Below are positions 9,906-18,498 of a DNA stretch of 64,000 bases, in pieces. The DNA comes from Gammaproteobacteria bacterium (GTDB lineage Bacteria > Pseudomonadota > Gammaproteobacteria > Pseudomonadales > Azotimanducaceae). The DNA lies in assembly GCA_012960535.1 (NCBI GenBank), contig DUBB01000008.1, positions 94,516-158,515 on the forward strand, written 5' to 3'. A program made the translations under genes and the position numbers. Under the pieces are notes generated by a model that was not told where the DNA came from, ran no database searches, and saw nothing but the letters and a program-made list of their open reading frames with translations. The first letter of the stretch is position 1. The number at the start of each line of letters is the position of its first letter.

Positions 9906-10440
9906 TCTCAGCAGCTGAACCCAGTTTAATGAGATCTAGTTTTTGCCGGCTGTTGTCAAAAATCGTGATACTGCCGTTATCAGGCCGGCACACAGATATC
10001 TGGTCTTTCCCTAATGCCACCGCAACCAGGGCATTGATTGCAATGAAATGAGAAAAAATAGCGGTATCTGATGGCAGATCGAGCAGACAGTTCACCATGT
10101 TGTCCTGCCAGCTTCTGAGTTCTGTTGATTGTTCTGACCAGTAGCCCTGCATGACTTTCTGTAACCAGGGTCCTCGTTCTGACAAACTGAGTCCGGTCGA
10201 TGGCACCTCAGCAACCCGATTCTCGATTACAGCAGCAATGCCACAGATGTCCTCTAGGGGCTTTGCAGTTTCCAGGGCCCGCTTCAGAGGGCTTGAAACA
10301 ATGGCGACGGGCAGGACAGAATTGAGTTGCTGGGCTGCTTCAATAGCCTGCTGGTGGCCGGTTTCATCGAGCCCCGGATCAGCATCCTCTGAGAAGCCGG
10401 CAGCCGCTCTACCATGACGGACCATATAAATTCTAGCCAT
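9892..10440 (-). CDS. histidine phosphatase superfamily protein (SixA-like)
   Basis: The protein begins with MARIYMVRHGRA, containing the RHG catalytic motif of the histidine phosphatase (phosphoglycerate mutase) superfamily near its N terminus. It continues with DPGLDETGHQQAIEAAQQL and SSPLKRALETAKPL, and has a second catalytic-type histidine in IFSHFIAINAL. The length of 182 residues is close to SixA and other small branch-1 phosphatases. I chose the ATG at 10440 because the RHG motif must lie close to the N terminus; the frame is open 64 codons further upstream but that extension has no family features. The substrate cannot be named. The gene is convergent with holA and divergent from the CobS-like gene. 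Confidence 0.85.
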   Translation of the reverse strand: MARIYMVRHGRAAAGFSEDADPGLDETGHQQAIEAAQQLNSVLPVAIVSSPLKRALETAKPLEDICGIAAVIENRVAEVPSTGLSLSERGPWLQKVMQGYWSEQSTELRSWQDNMVNCLLDLPSDTAIFSHFIAINALVAVALGKDQISVCRPDNGSITIFDNSRQKLDLIKLGSAAETKVN

Positions 10441-10787
10441 AGATACCCGTTTCGAGAAAGAAAGTGTGTTAACAGTATAGCGTTTTTTTGCATGCAAGCA
10501 TGGGTCTGGACATGGCAATTTGTATAACAAATCGCTATTCTTAACGGCGCGGCGGGCAGCGATCATAAAGCTTTTGTTAAGACAGGCATGTCGATGAACT
10601 GCAAGGTTGATCCACTGTAATAAAATGAACACTTGACCGGGGGCTCGCAGGTCCTGCAGGGAACCTAAATAAGGGCTTTCGATAGCGGATTGCAGTGAAC
10701 TAACGCGGCACGGGAATAGGTCGTTCGATCAACGGCCAGTAGAATAGATTAAAGCATGCGCAATAAAGACTAAAAGGTAGTAAGAGT
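10441..10787. other. intergenic region between divergent genes, 347 bp
   Basis: No protein or RNA gene is evident. It lies between the divergently oriented histidine phosphatase and CobS-like genes and must hold their promoters. A ribosome binding site (AAGGTAG) lies just before the CobS-like ATG at 10788. I see a TTGACC hexamer near 10633 but no well-spaced partner, so I do not call a promoter. Confidence 0.4.
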
Positions 10788-11768
10788 ATGGCTGAGCAAC
10801 TTGGAGCATTGGCAGGCGACGGTATTCCTGATACACAGGTCAAGGTACGGGATGTCTTTGGATTGGATACCGATATGGAAGTACCCGCTTTTTCGACGCC
10901 GTCCAGTCATGTACCATTATTGGATGAAAGTTATCTTTTTGATCATGAAACGACCATAGCGATTCTGGCGAGTTTTGCTCATAACCGGCGTTGTATGATT
11001 CAGGGTTATCATGGCACGGGTAAGTCGACTCATATCGAACAAGTTGCGGCGCGTCTTAACTGGCCCTGCATTCGCATTAATCTGGATTCTCATGTTAGCC
11101 GCATGGACCTGATCGGAAAGGATGCGATTGTTTTGCAGGACGGTCAGCAGATAACTGAATTTAAGGAAGGGCTATTACCCTGGGCGCTGCAGCGTGCCTG
11201 CGCTATTGTTTTCGATGAATATGATGCGGGTCGTCCTGATGTGATGTTTGTGATTCAACGTGTGTTGGAGGTAGAAGGGAAACTCACCCTGCTGGACCAA
11301 AGCAGGGTGATCAGCCCACATCCCGGTTTTCGTCTGTTTGCCACTACCAATACCATTGGGTTGGGTGATTCCAGTGGCTTATACCATGGAACCCAGCAGA
11401 TTAATCAGGGACAGATGGATCGCTGGAATATAGTGACCACTTTGAATTACCTGCAACACGATAAAGAAGTGGATATCGTTGCATCCAAGCAACATAATCT
11501 GGACAAGAAAACCTTATCCAATATGGTTTCAGTGGCGGCGCTAACCAGGCAAGGCTTTATCAATGGTGATATCTCCATTGTGATGTCACCCAGGACCGTT
11601 ATTATGTGGGCAGAAAATGCAGATCTGTTCGGGGACCTGGGCTTCGCGTTCAGGCTCACGTTTTTGAATAAATGTGATGAAACCGAACGAGCTATTGTTG
11701 CTGAATACTATCAACGTTGTCTTGGTGAAGAGCTTCCTGAGTCCAGCGCCAATGTTGTTCTGATTTAA
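10788..11768 (+). CDS. cobS: CobS-like AAA+ ATPase (cobaltochelatase subunit family)
   Basis: The 326-residue protein matches the CobS subfamily of MoxR-like AAA+ ATPases. Walker A is GYHGTGKS at about 73-80 and Walker B is AIVFDEYD at about 139-146; family-specific blocks are [36 protein letters not shown] and [12 protein letters not shown]. In alphaproteobacteria CobS works with CobT and CobN to insert cobalt into hydrogenobyrinate diamide. Here cobT follows after 20 bp, but no CobN or other cobalamin gene is in the window, so the cobaltochelatase role is uncertain; CobST-like pairs may act as a generic AAA+/VWA chaperone. The gene name refers to family membership. Confidence 0.9.
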   Translation: MAEQLGALAGDGIPDTQVKVRDVFGLDTDMEVPAFSTPSSHVPLLDESYLFDHETTIAILASFAHNRRCMIQGYHGTGKSTHIEQVAARLNWPCIRINLDSHVSRMDLIGKDAIVLQDGQQITEFKEGLLPWALQRACAIVFDEYDAGRPDVMFVIQRVLEVEGKLTLLDQSRVISPHPGFRLFATTNTIGLGDSSGLYHGTQQINQGQMDRWNIVTTLNYLQHDKEVDIVASKQHNLDKKTLSNMVSVAALTRQGFINGDISIVMSPRTVIMWAENADLFGDLGFAFRLTFLNKCDETERAIVAEYYQRCLGEELPESSANVVLI

Positions 11769-11788
11769 GATCCCTGGGGCATTGCTAA

Positions 11789-13618
11789 ATGGACGACTCG
11801 ACCGAGGTCTTTAAGCAGGCCGTAATCTCAACCATGAGAGCGATCTCGGGTGATGAAGACCTGAGCGTTAGCTTTGGCCGAGGTAAAGCTTATCTGCAGG
11901 GAAGCAAGGCTCGTATACCCCTGCCTGAAACCGCTATCAGCGAACAAGCCTTGGCGTCGCTTAGAGGCACCGCAGATCGCTTTGCATTGCGAAGTCGTTT
12001 TCATGACGAAACCCTTCATTTAAGGAATAGGCCTTCCACCGGAATTGCCCAGGAGCTTTTTGACTGGGTAGAAGAATCTCGGGTAGCGGCTATCGGCTCG
12101 CATCTGATGCGAGGTGTCCAGCATAATCTGAGCGCGCAGTTGGACCAATACTGTCAAGACAAGGGTTACGCAGCAGTCGAACTGGCTGAAGACGCGCCGC
12201 TGGGTGAAGCGGTCGGCTTACTGGTGCGTGAAAAGCTGATTGGAGAGCCTGTTCCATCTACGGCGCAGGCTATTCTGGATCCCTGGAGGGACTACATTGA
12301 GCAGCGTATTGGTGATCGCCTGGACGACGTATCGCAAGTCATATTTGATCAGTCGGCGTTTATGGATGTAACCAGAGAACTCATCGCAGATCTTGGTTTA
12401 ACAGATGACTGGGGAGAGGAAGGCAGTAGCGATGACGCCGATGATTCTGAAAGCGATACCGAAGACATGGAACCCGAGGGTGGCGATGACTCAGCTGACG
12501 CCGAAGTAGGACAGGATGGAGATTTAACCGACGCAATTGAGGGTGAGGTACCGGTCGATATCGACTCTATGGACATGGTAGAGGCAGATGGCAGCGATGA
12601 CGAGTCAGGTGCACCCCCGGATATGTTGCCGGATAAGAGTTGGCTGCGGCCCAAGACCACTGATTATAAAGCCTACACCACGGCATTTGATGAGGTGGTT
12701 ATAGCAGACCAACTCTGCGATGCGGAGGAGCTAGATCGTCTGCGCGGGGTCTTGGATGCGCACTTACAGAATTCACAGATCATCATCAGTAAGCTTGCCA
12801 ATCGATTGCAGCGAAAATTGATGGCACAACAGAATAGAACCTGGGAGTTTGATTTAGAGGAAGGCACGCTGGATACATCAAGGTTGCCTGGCATTATCAT
12901 AGACCCGTTTAGTTCCCTTGCTTTTAAGCAGGAAAAAGAAACCAAGTTTCGAGATACCGTGGTTTCGCTGTTAATTGATAGTTCAGGTTCAATGCGTGGA
13001 CGGTCTATTTCCATTGCCGCGATGTGTGCAGATATCCTTGGGCGTACCCTGGAAAGATGCTCTGTAAAAGTTGAAATTCTTGGATTTACCACCCGTGCAT
13101 GGCGTGGCGGGCAAGCCAGGGAAAGCTGGCTCCAGCAGGGTAAACCTCAACAGCCAGGTCGGCTCAACGATTTGCGCCACATCATTTATAAGGCTGCAGA
13201 TACACCCTGGCGGCGGGCCAGGCGCAACCTCGGTTTGATGATGCGAGAAGAACTTCTTAAAGAGAATATTGATGGTGAGGCGCTACTTTGGGCCCATAAC
13301 CGCATTGTTGGCCGCCCCGAAGACCGTCGAATTATGATGGTGATTTCGGACGGCTTGCCCGTTGACAACAGTACTTTACTGGTTAACTCGAGTAATTATC
13401 TTGAACAGCATCTGAAATATGCGATCGACAAGATCGAGAATTTTTCGGACGTAGAACTGGTGGCGATTGGGATTGGTCATGATGTTACCCATCACTATCG
13501 CAGGGCCGTGACTATTACCGATGCTGAGCAGTTGGGTGATGCGATTACCGAGCAGTTAGTTGACTTGTTTGATGAACAGGCTAACCAGACTTTGGCCAAG
13601 AATTCAGCGGGCCGCTGA
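11789..13618 (+). CDS. cobT: CobT-like VWA domain protein (cobaltochelatase subunit family)
   Basis: The 609-residue protein has a conserved N-terminal region, a highly acidic low-complexity linker (about 208-285, rich in D, E and S), and a C-terminal von Willebrand A domain with the metal site DSSGS at about 397-401. The blocks [28 protein letters not shown] and [17 protein letters not shown] are typical of CobT. The known partner is CobS, encoded 20 bp upstream; together the two form a hexameric AAA+/VWA chaperone for CobN. No cobN is present in this window. The stop is followed almost at once by the NUDIX gene, suggesting one transcript of three genes. Confidence 0.9.
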   Translation: MDDSTEVFKQAVISTMRAISGDEDLSVSFGRGKAYLQGSKARIPLPETAISEQALASLRGTADRFALRSRFHDETLHLRNRPSTGIAQELFDWVEESRVAAIGSHLMRGVQHNLSAQLDQYCQDKGYAAVELAEDAPLGEAVGLLVREKLIGEPVPSTAQAILDPWRDYIEQRIGDRLDDVSQVIFDQSAFMDVTRELIADLGLTDDWGEEGSSDDADDSESDTEDMEPEGGDDSADAEVGQDGDLTDAIEGEVPVDIDSMDMVEADGSDDESGAPPDMLPDKSWLRPKTTDYKAYTTAFDEVVIADQLCDAEELDRLRGVLDAHLQNSQIIISKLANRLQRKLMAQQNRTWEFDLEEGTLDTSRLPGIIIDPFSSLAFKQEKETKFRDTVVSLLIDSSGSMRGRSISIAAMCADILGRTLERCSVKVEILGFTTRAWRGGQARESWLQQGKPQQPGRLNDLRHIIYKAADTPWRRARRNLGLMMREELLKENIDGEALLWAHNRIVGRPEDRRIMMVISDGLPVDNSTLLVNSSNYLEQHLKYAIDKIENFSDVELVAIGIGHDVTHHYRRAVTITDAEQLGDAITEQLVDLFDEQANQTLAKNSAGR

Positions 13619-13620
13619 GG

Positions 13621-14154
13621 TTGTACCGGCAGTCGCTGGATAGAGCCCTGGGTCGATATGTGCTGCGTTACCCGCTTGAAAAGTCCCAGGCGGATCGGTT
13701 TTCTGGCTTTATCAGAGACAACAAACACTGTTTTGAAAGGTCTTCCCTGGCAGGTCATGTTACCGGGTCAGCCTGGATTGTAGATGCGGGTCGCAGGCAC
13801 TGTTTGCTGACCAACCATAAAAAGCTGAACAGGTGGCTGCAACCCGGAGGGCATGCTGACGGTGACGGTGACATTGCTGCTGTGGCTTTAAGGGAAGCTT
13901 ATGAGGAATCCGGGTTACCCTGCCTGCATTTAGTCGATCCAGAAATATTTGATATTGATATCCACACGATACCAGCGCGTCAGAATGAGCCAGAACACTT
14001 TCATTATGATGTGAGATTTTTAATTGAATGCGGTGGCGATGAAAGATATGTGATAAGTGAAGAGTCCCATGATTTAGCCTGGATCCCGCTGACCCAGGTA
14101 AAAAGCTTCTCGACCGAATATTCCGTTCTGCGAATGGTTCAGAAAACACCTTGA
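13621..14154 (+). CDS. NUDIX hydrolase
   Basis: The Nudix box lies at about residues 77-99: it has the core REAYEESGL (REUXEEXGU) and the leading Gly, but the first glutamate of the consensus (GX5E) is replaced by Gly83. The catalytic metal ligands in REUXEE are intact, so activity is plausible. The context HKKLNRWLQPGGHAD resembles a group of NUDIX proteins that follow CobT-like genes or act on nucleoside diphosphate derivatives; the substrate is unknown. The start is TTG at 13621, two bases after the cobT stop, with a possible GTG at residue 14. It ends seven bases before the convergent peptide-transporter operon. Confidence 0.85.
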   Translation: MYRQSLDRALGRYVLRYPLEKSQADRFSGFIRDNKHCFERSSLAGHVTGSAWIVDAGRRHCLLTNHKKLNRWLQPGGHADGDGDIAAVALREAYEESGLPCLHLVDPEIFDIDIHTIPARQNEPEHFHYDVRFLIECGGDERYVISEESHDLAWIPLTQVKSFSTEYSVLRMVQKTP

Positions 14155-14161
14155 GGTTGCT

Positions 14162-15115
14162 CTAATCAGTGTATAGGTGACAGCTTACGCTATGCTGCTC
14201 AGCAACCTGGGTTGCATTGGGGGTTACTGTCAGGCAATGCTCCATGGCCTGAGGACAGCGATCGGCAAAACGACATCCTGGTCCGATATTGATGGGCGAT
14301 GTCACTTCGCCAGTAATGGGTTTGTGCTTTCGCTGGCGTTCAATGTTGGGGTCGGGTTCTGGGTTTGATTCAATAAGGAGTTGCGTATAGGGGTGTTTGG
14401 GGTTGTAGAAAACCTGATCAGAAGGCCCGGATTCCACCAGGGTCCCAAGATACATGACCACCATGCGGTCTGATACATAACGGACCATGGACAGGTCGTG
14501 AGCGATAAACAGCAGTGTTAACCCTAGCGTTTGTTTGAGTTCCTCCAGGAGATTAACAACCTGGGCCTGTACGGATACATCCAGAGCTGAAATGGGTTCA
14601 TCGCAGACCACGAACTTGGGCGCTATAATCATCGATCGGGCTATACCAATACGTTGTCGCTGGCCGCCTGAAAATTCGTGTGGATAACGAGACATATGGT
14701 CACTATGCAGGCCAACCCGGCGTAACCAGTAACTAACTTGTTCCTTGATATCGGTTTTGTTCAGCTTGCCCTGGATTTCCAGACCTTCACCGATGATGTC
14801 CAGAATTGTCATGCGTGGATTGAGTGAAGAGTAGGGGTCTTGAAAGATCATTTGCATAAGTTGCGAATAGTGCAGGTGATCTCTTGCAGAAAAATTTGCC
14901 GGCAGCGGAATATCGTCAAAATACGCCTGGCCACCGGTCCTTGGATGCAGGCCAATCAGGGTTTTGCCGAATGTTGATTTTCCAGAACCGCTTTCGCCTA
15001 CCAGGCCGAGGATTTCATTTTGAGCAATTTCCAGGGATACCCCGTCTACCGCGTGTAGGATCTGGCCTTTGCCCAGGGAGAAATGCTTTTTGAGATTATT
15101 GGTTCTAATGAGCAC
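14162..15115 (-). CDS. oppF: oligopeptide ABC transporter ATP-binding protein (OppF-type)
   Basis: This is the second ATPase subunit of a peptide/nickel-type ABC importer. Walker A is GESGSGKST, the signature is FSGGQRQRIGIAR, Walker B is FVVCDEPISALD, and the H-loop is LLFIAHD. The oligopeptide/dipeptide C-terminal extension with cysteines (GCRFADRCPQAMEHC) that marks OppD/OppF proteins is present; such cysteines can bind an Fe-S cluster in some family members. Length is 317. Its start overlaps the oppD stop by 11 bases. It is the last gene of the leftward operon oppA-B-C-D-F and ends seven bases from the convergent NUDIX gene. Confidence 0.93.
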   Translation of the reverse strand: MLIRTNNLKKHFSLGKGQILHAVDGVSLEIAQNEILGLVGESGSGKSTFGKTLIGLHPRTGGQAYFDDIPLPANFSARDHLHYSQLMQMIFQDPYSSLNPRMTILDIIGEGLEIQGKLNKTDIKEQVSYWLRRVGLHSDHMSRYPHEFSGGQRQRIGIARSMIIAPKFVVCDEPISALDVSVQAQVVNLLEELKQTLGLTLLFIAHDLSMVRYVSDRMVVMYLGTLVESGPSDQVFYNPKHPYTQLLIESNPEPDPNIERQRKHKPITGEVTSPINIGPGCRFADRCPQAMEHCLTVTPNATQVAEQHSVSCHLYTD

Positions 15116-16148
15116 TGGATGTACCCTTAAGCTTTAGGGGTTGGTACAGTTCTTCAACATCAGGTGCATCCTTGTGTTGCAGCCAGCATCGAGACAGGTG
15201 TCCGGAATCGCCAGGATCTTCCGTCAATACGGGCAATTTACGCTTACAGATTTGCATGGCCTGAGGACACCGGGCGGCATAACCGCAACCTTGGGGCGGT
15301 GAGAATAAATCGGGCGGACTGCCAGGAATAGGCTGTAGTCTTTTATCTCCCCTGCCTGTATTGGACGGCATGGCTGATTTAAGGCCCAGTGTGTAAGGGT
15401 GAGCGCTGCGATAGAAAATATCGTCAAGGGAACCACGTTCGATAATTTGTCCTGCATACATCACGGCAACTTGGTCAGCCATTCTTGCTACCACGGCTAA
15501 ATCGTGGGTAATGAGAAGAATTGACATGCCTTCGGTTCTCTGCAGTTCGGTCAGTAATTCGAGAATTTGTTCCTGAATGGTCACGTCCAGTGCCGTGGTG
15601 GGTTCATCTGCAATTAACAGAGAGGGGTTGCAGGCCAGGCTTTGTGCAATCATGGCTCTTTGCAGCATGCCGCCGGAGAACTCAAAAGGATACTGGCGCG
15701 CCCTTTTGCTGGCCTCTGGAATGTGCGTTCTGTCCAATAGTTTAATAGCCATTGCAAGTGCTTCTGAATGGCTTTTGCCGCGATGAACCACGAGCGTTTC
15801 GGCAATTTGATTGCCAATAGTCATGCTCGGATTTAAGGAAGTCATGGGATCCTGGAAAATCATACCGATTTCTACACCTCGGTAGCGATTTGCCTCGATC
15901 GCTGTGAGTCCCAGAATTTCCTCGCCCTTTACCTTTGCTGAGCCGCTGGTGATCTTTCCCGGTGGCATGGGAATGATACCCATTACCGATTGCACGGTCA
16001 CTGATTTGCCGCAACCGGATTCGCCGACAATTGCCAGGGTTTTGCCGGCCTCCACCGCAAAGCTGACCCCTCGTACGGCCTGAACGGTACCGCCGAATGT
16101 TTCAAATTCAACGCTGAGGTTGGTAACTTCTAGTATATTGGCGGTCAT
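15105..16148 (-). CDS. oppD: oligopeptide ABC transporter ATP-binding protein (OppD-type)
   Basis: First ATPase subunit of the peptide importer. Walker A is GESGCGKS, the signature is FSGGMLQRAMIAQ, Walker B is LLIADEPTTALD, and the H-loop is LLITHD. The C-terminal cysteine-containing extension of the Opp/Dpp family is present (GCGYAARCPQAMQIC). Length is 347. The start lies two bases before the oppC stop boundary and the 3' end overlaps oppF, as expected for a tightly coupled operon. It acts on the cytoplasmic face of the inner membrane and powers transport with OppF. Confidence 0.93.
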   Translation of the reverse strand: MTANILEVTNLSVEFETFGGTVQAVRGVSFAVEAGKTLAIVGESGCGKSVTVQSVMGIIPMPPGKITSGSAKVKGEEILGLTAIEANRYRGVEIGMIFQDPMTSLNPSMTIGNQIAETLVVHRGKSHSEALAMAIKLLDRTHIPEASKRARQYPFEFSGGMLQRAMIAQSLACNPSLLIADEPTTALDVTIQEQILELLTELQRTEGMSILLITHDLAVVARMADQVAVMYAGQIIERGSLDDIFYRSAHPYTLGLKSAMPSNTGRGDKRLQPIPGSPPDLFSPPQGCGYAARCPQAMQICKRKLPVLTEDPGDSGHLSRCWLQHKDAPDVEELYQPLKLKGTSSAH

Positions 16149-16150
16149 TG

Positions 16151-17563
16151 TTATTCTCTCGATCGCATTCTTGCATCGAGGGCCTCGGTAAGACCGTCCC
16201 CTAATAGATTAAATGCCAGTACCGTGATGCTGATGAATAGCGCCGGAAAGAATAGTTCGTGGGGATGGCTCAACATCGTCTTGACACCTTCATTACACAT
16301 TGAACCCCACGAAGGGGTAGGCGGCGCGACGCCCATGCCAATGAAAGAAAGAAATGCTTCTGTAAATATAGCAGAAGGCACTGCAAAGGTGAGTGTAACC
16401 AGTATCACGCCCATGGTATTTGGGATAATGTGACGCAGGATTAAGTACCGGGGTTTACCACCCAGTATTCGAGCTGCTTCAATGTAACCTTGTTCTCGGA
16501 TCTGCAGTACCTGGCCTCGTACCAATCGTGCTGTCGCTGGCCACAATAGCAGCACCAGAGCCAATAGCATGGGAAAGATGCCACTTTCGCCTGGGCCAAT
16601 GCCGAAGGCAATCTTAAACAGAATCATAAACAGCAGAAACGGCAGGGCCACGACAAAATCAGCAAAGCGCATGAGAAGTTGATCGATACGGTTGCCAAAA
16701 TAACCTGCGAAGCCGCCATACAGGATACCAATGGATACGTAAATAAACGGCGCTACTATGCCGATAAACAGGGATACGCGAGCACCTTCCATTAATCGGG
16801 CGAGCATGTCTCTACCTAGATAGTCGGTTCCAAAAGGGTGGAACTCAAGGGTGATAGCACTTCCGATTGCTGCGTCTTGGGCTGGTCCCAGGATATTTCT
16901 TTCCATCGCTTCACGGATACTAATGGCTAGTACAGGCTCGACCTTGATGCTGGTAAATTGATCGTATTCGTCGAACCCATCGCTCGGAACGATGGAATAG
17001 TAGTAGGTTATGGCCTTGAGGCTGAGGCGGTCTTCATAACCAATTTGATTGCCTGCGGTAATAGATATCAGTGGCAGGCCCAGGTCGTTGAATCCCTCGG
17101 GTTTGGATTCGTTTCGATAAATATTGTAACCACCCGCAGTGGATAGCCCGTCCCAGAGTAACCTGACTGCCTGGGTTGAGGCGGTTTCGGCGAGCCTGAA
17201 TGCCGATACCGGATCAACTTGATCGGCAATTTCACTGGGTATGGCGGGCAAAGCAGGGTCAACAGGCGGTGTCCAGGGGATGTGGTTTTCAACTAAAGTG
17301 GCCAGTTTGGGCAGCGATGGTGCCTGGGAGATTTGATTCAGGTCCTGCAGGGTAGGATCCACATTCCAGGCAATGGGGCCCACCAGCGTGAATAATGCTA
17401 AGGCGGCAATCAGGTAAAGTGAGATGAGTGCCCTTACATTCTTCTTCAGTCGTCGCCAGGCGTCCTGCCAGTAAGACAGAGAAGGGCGGGTGATCAATTC
17501 ACCCTGGTTTTCTGCCTCAAGGGGCAGGAAGTCTGCTGGGCTGAGTTCCCCGTGATGGCTCAT
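16151..17563 (-). CDS. oppC: oligopeptide ABC transporter permease (OppC-type) with an extra periplasmic domain
   Basis: The C-terminal half is a standard OppC permease: HPFGTDYLGRDMLARLMEGARVSL starts the conserved core at about residue 242, followed by five membrane segments and the EAA-type loop (EAARILGGKPRYLILRHIIPN). The N-terminal cytoplasmic tail and first membrane segment (about 44-66) are also normal. Between them lies an insertion of roughly 170 residues, where OppC proteins usually have about 60-70. Within it, residues about 117-210 read like a fibronectin type III-type fold (VRLLWDG, GGYNIYR, YYYSIVPSDGFDEYDQ, TSIKVEP). Total length is 470 against about 300 for the family. The stop of oppB overlaps its start by four bases. 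Confidence 0.9.
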   Translation of the reverse strand: MSHHGELSPADFLPLEAENQGELITRPSLSYWQDAWRRLKKNVRALISLYLIAALALFTLVGPIAWNVDPTLQDLNQISQAPSLPKLATLVENHIPWTPPVDPALPAIPSEIADQVDPVSAFRLAETASTQAVRLLWDGLSTAGGYNIYRNESKPEGFNDLGLPLISITAGNQIGYEDRLSLKAITYYYSIVPSDGFDEYDQFTSIKVEPVLAISIREAMERNILGPAQDAAIGSAITLEFHPFGTDYLGRDMLARLMEGARVSLFIGIVAPFIYVSIGILYGGFAGYFGNRIDQLLMRFADFVVALPFLLFMILFKIAFGIGPGESGIFPMLLALVLLLWPATARLVRGQVLQIREQGYIEAARILGGKPRYLILRHIIPNTMGVILVTLTFAVPSAIFTEAFLSFIGMGVAPPTPSWGSMCNEGVKTMLSHPHELFFPALFISITVLAFNLLGDGLTEALDARMRSRE

Positions 17564-18492
17564 TGCAGCCGGACCCTTGGATCGATGAAACCGTAGACAA
17601 TGTCAACCAGGATCACCATCAGTACCAGAAAGGAGCCATAAAAAACCGTGGTCCCCATAATGACCGTGTAATCTAGCTGTTGTACGGCCTGTACGAAGTA
17701 TCGACCCAGGCCCGGTATTGCAAAGACAAGTTCAACCACAAAACCACCGGTAGTGATCGCCGCTATTTGCGGGCCTAATACGGTAATGACCGGAAGAATG
17801 GCGTTTCTGAGCTGATGCCTGAAGAAAATCCTTAGCGGCGACAAGCCTTTTGCTTTGGCTGTCTTAATATAATCTTCGTTGACCACATCAAGCATTGACG
17901 AGCGCATTAAGCGAGTCAGCAGCGCCATAGTGCTCAGGCCTAATACCATAGAAGGCATGAGCATGTGCGAGAAGGTTCCCCAGCCTGCAACAGGCAATAC
18001 AGATTGCCCCACTAACTGATTGAGGTTCACCAGCAGTAACTGACCCAGTGCTGCGAACACAAAACTGGGCACTGAGATTCCGAGTATAACGAGGAACATG
18101 ATGATGATATCGGGTAACCGGTTTTTGTAGACTGCGGTTATTGCTCCCCATAGAATCCCACCGAGCGTAGCAAAGAAAATGGCAAGAATGCCCAGTGTGG
18201 CTGATACTGGGAAATGATCTTTTATGATGTCATTTACCTTGCGATTCTGCTGGGTGTAAGAAATCCCGAAATCTCCCGTGAGCATATTTCCCAGGAATAT
18301 AAAATACTGTTCGACCACAGGTTTATCGAGCCCATACTTGCGCTCAAGGTTGAGTCTGATCTCAGCTGAGACCGCTTTTTGATTCATCAAAGGATCGCCA
18401 GGGACAAGGTGCATGGCGATAAATGTAGCGGTTGCTATAAACCAGACCGTGATCAGCCCGGCAACCAGCCTTTTAGTAATGTAGCTTAGCAT
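17560..18492 (-). CDS. oppB: oligopeptide ABC transporter permease (OppB-type)
   Basis: A 310-residue inner-membrane permease with the OppB/DppB layout: an N-terminal membrane segment (ITKRLVAGLITVWFIATATFIAM), the family block VPGDPL, then five more membrane segments. The EAA-type cytoplasmic loop reads YIKTAKAKGLSPLRIFFRHQLRNA, and the end motif DPRVRLQ is typical. It pairs with the OppC-type permease encoded just downstream (four-base overlap). It follows the substrate-binding protein gene by six bases. Together they form the membrane channel for imported peptides or similar solutes. Confidence 0.94.
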   Translation of the reverse strand: MLSYITKRLVAGLITVWFIATATFIAMHLVPGDPLMNQKAVSAEIRLNLERKYGLDKPVVEQYFIFLGNMLTGDFGISYTQQNRKVNDIIKDHFPVSATLGILAIFFATLGGILWGAITAVYKNRLPDIIIMFLVILGISVPSFVFAALGQLLLVNLNQLVGQSVLPVAGWGTFSHMLMPSMVLGLSTMALLTRLMRSSMLDVVNEDYIKTAKAKGLSPLRIFFRHQLRNAILPVITVLGPQIAAITTGGFVVELVFAIPGLGRYFVQAVQQLDYTVIMGTTVFYGSFLVLMVILVDIVYGFIDPRVRLQ

Positions 18493-18498
18493 GACAAT

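Noticed and set aside
10633..10680. GGGGGCTCGCAGGTCC-type stretch resembling the 4.5S RNA 5' end
   Set aside because: The conserved SRP RNA tetraloop region and the 3' complement are missing in the following 150 bases.
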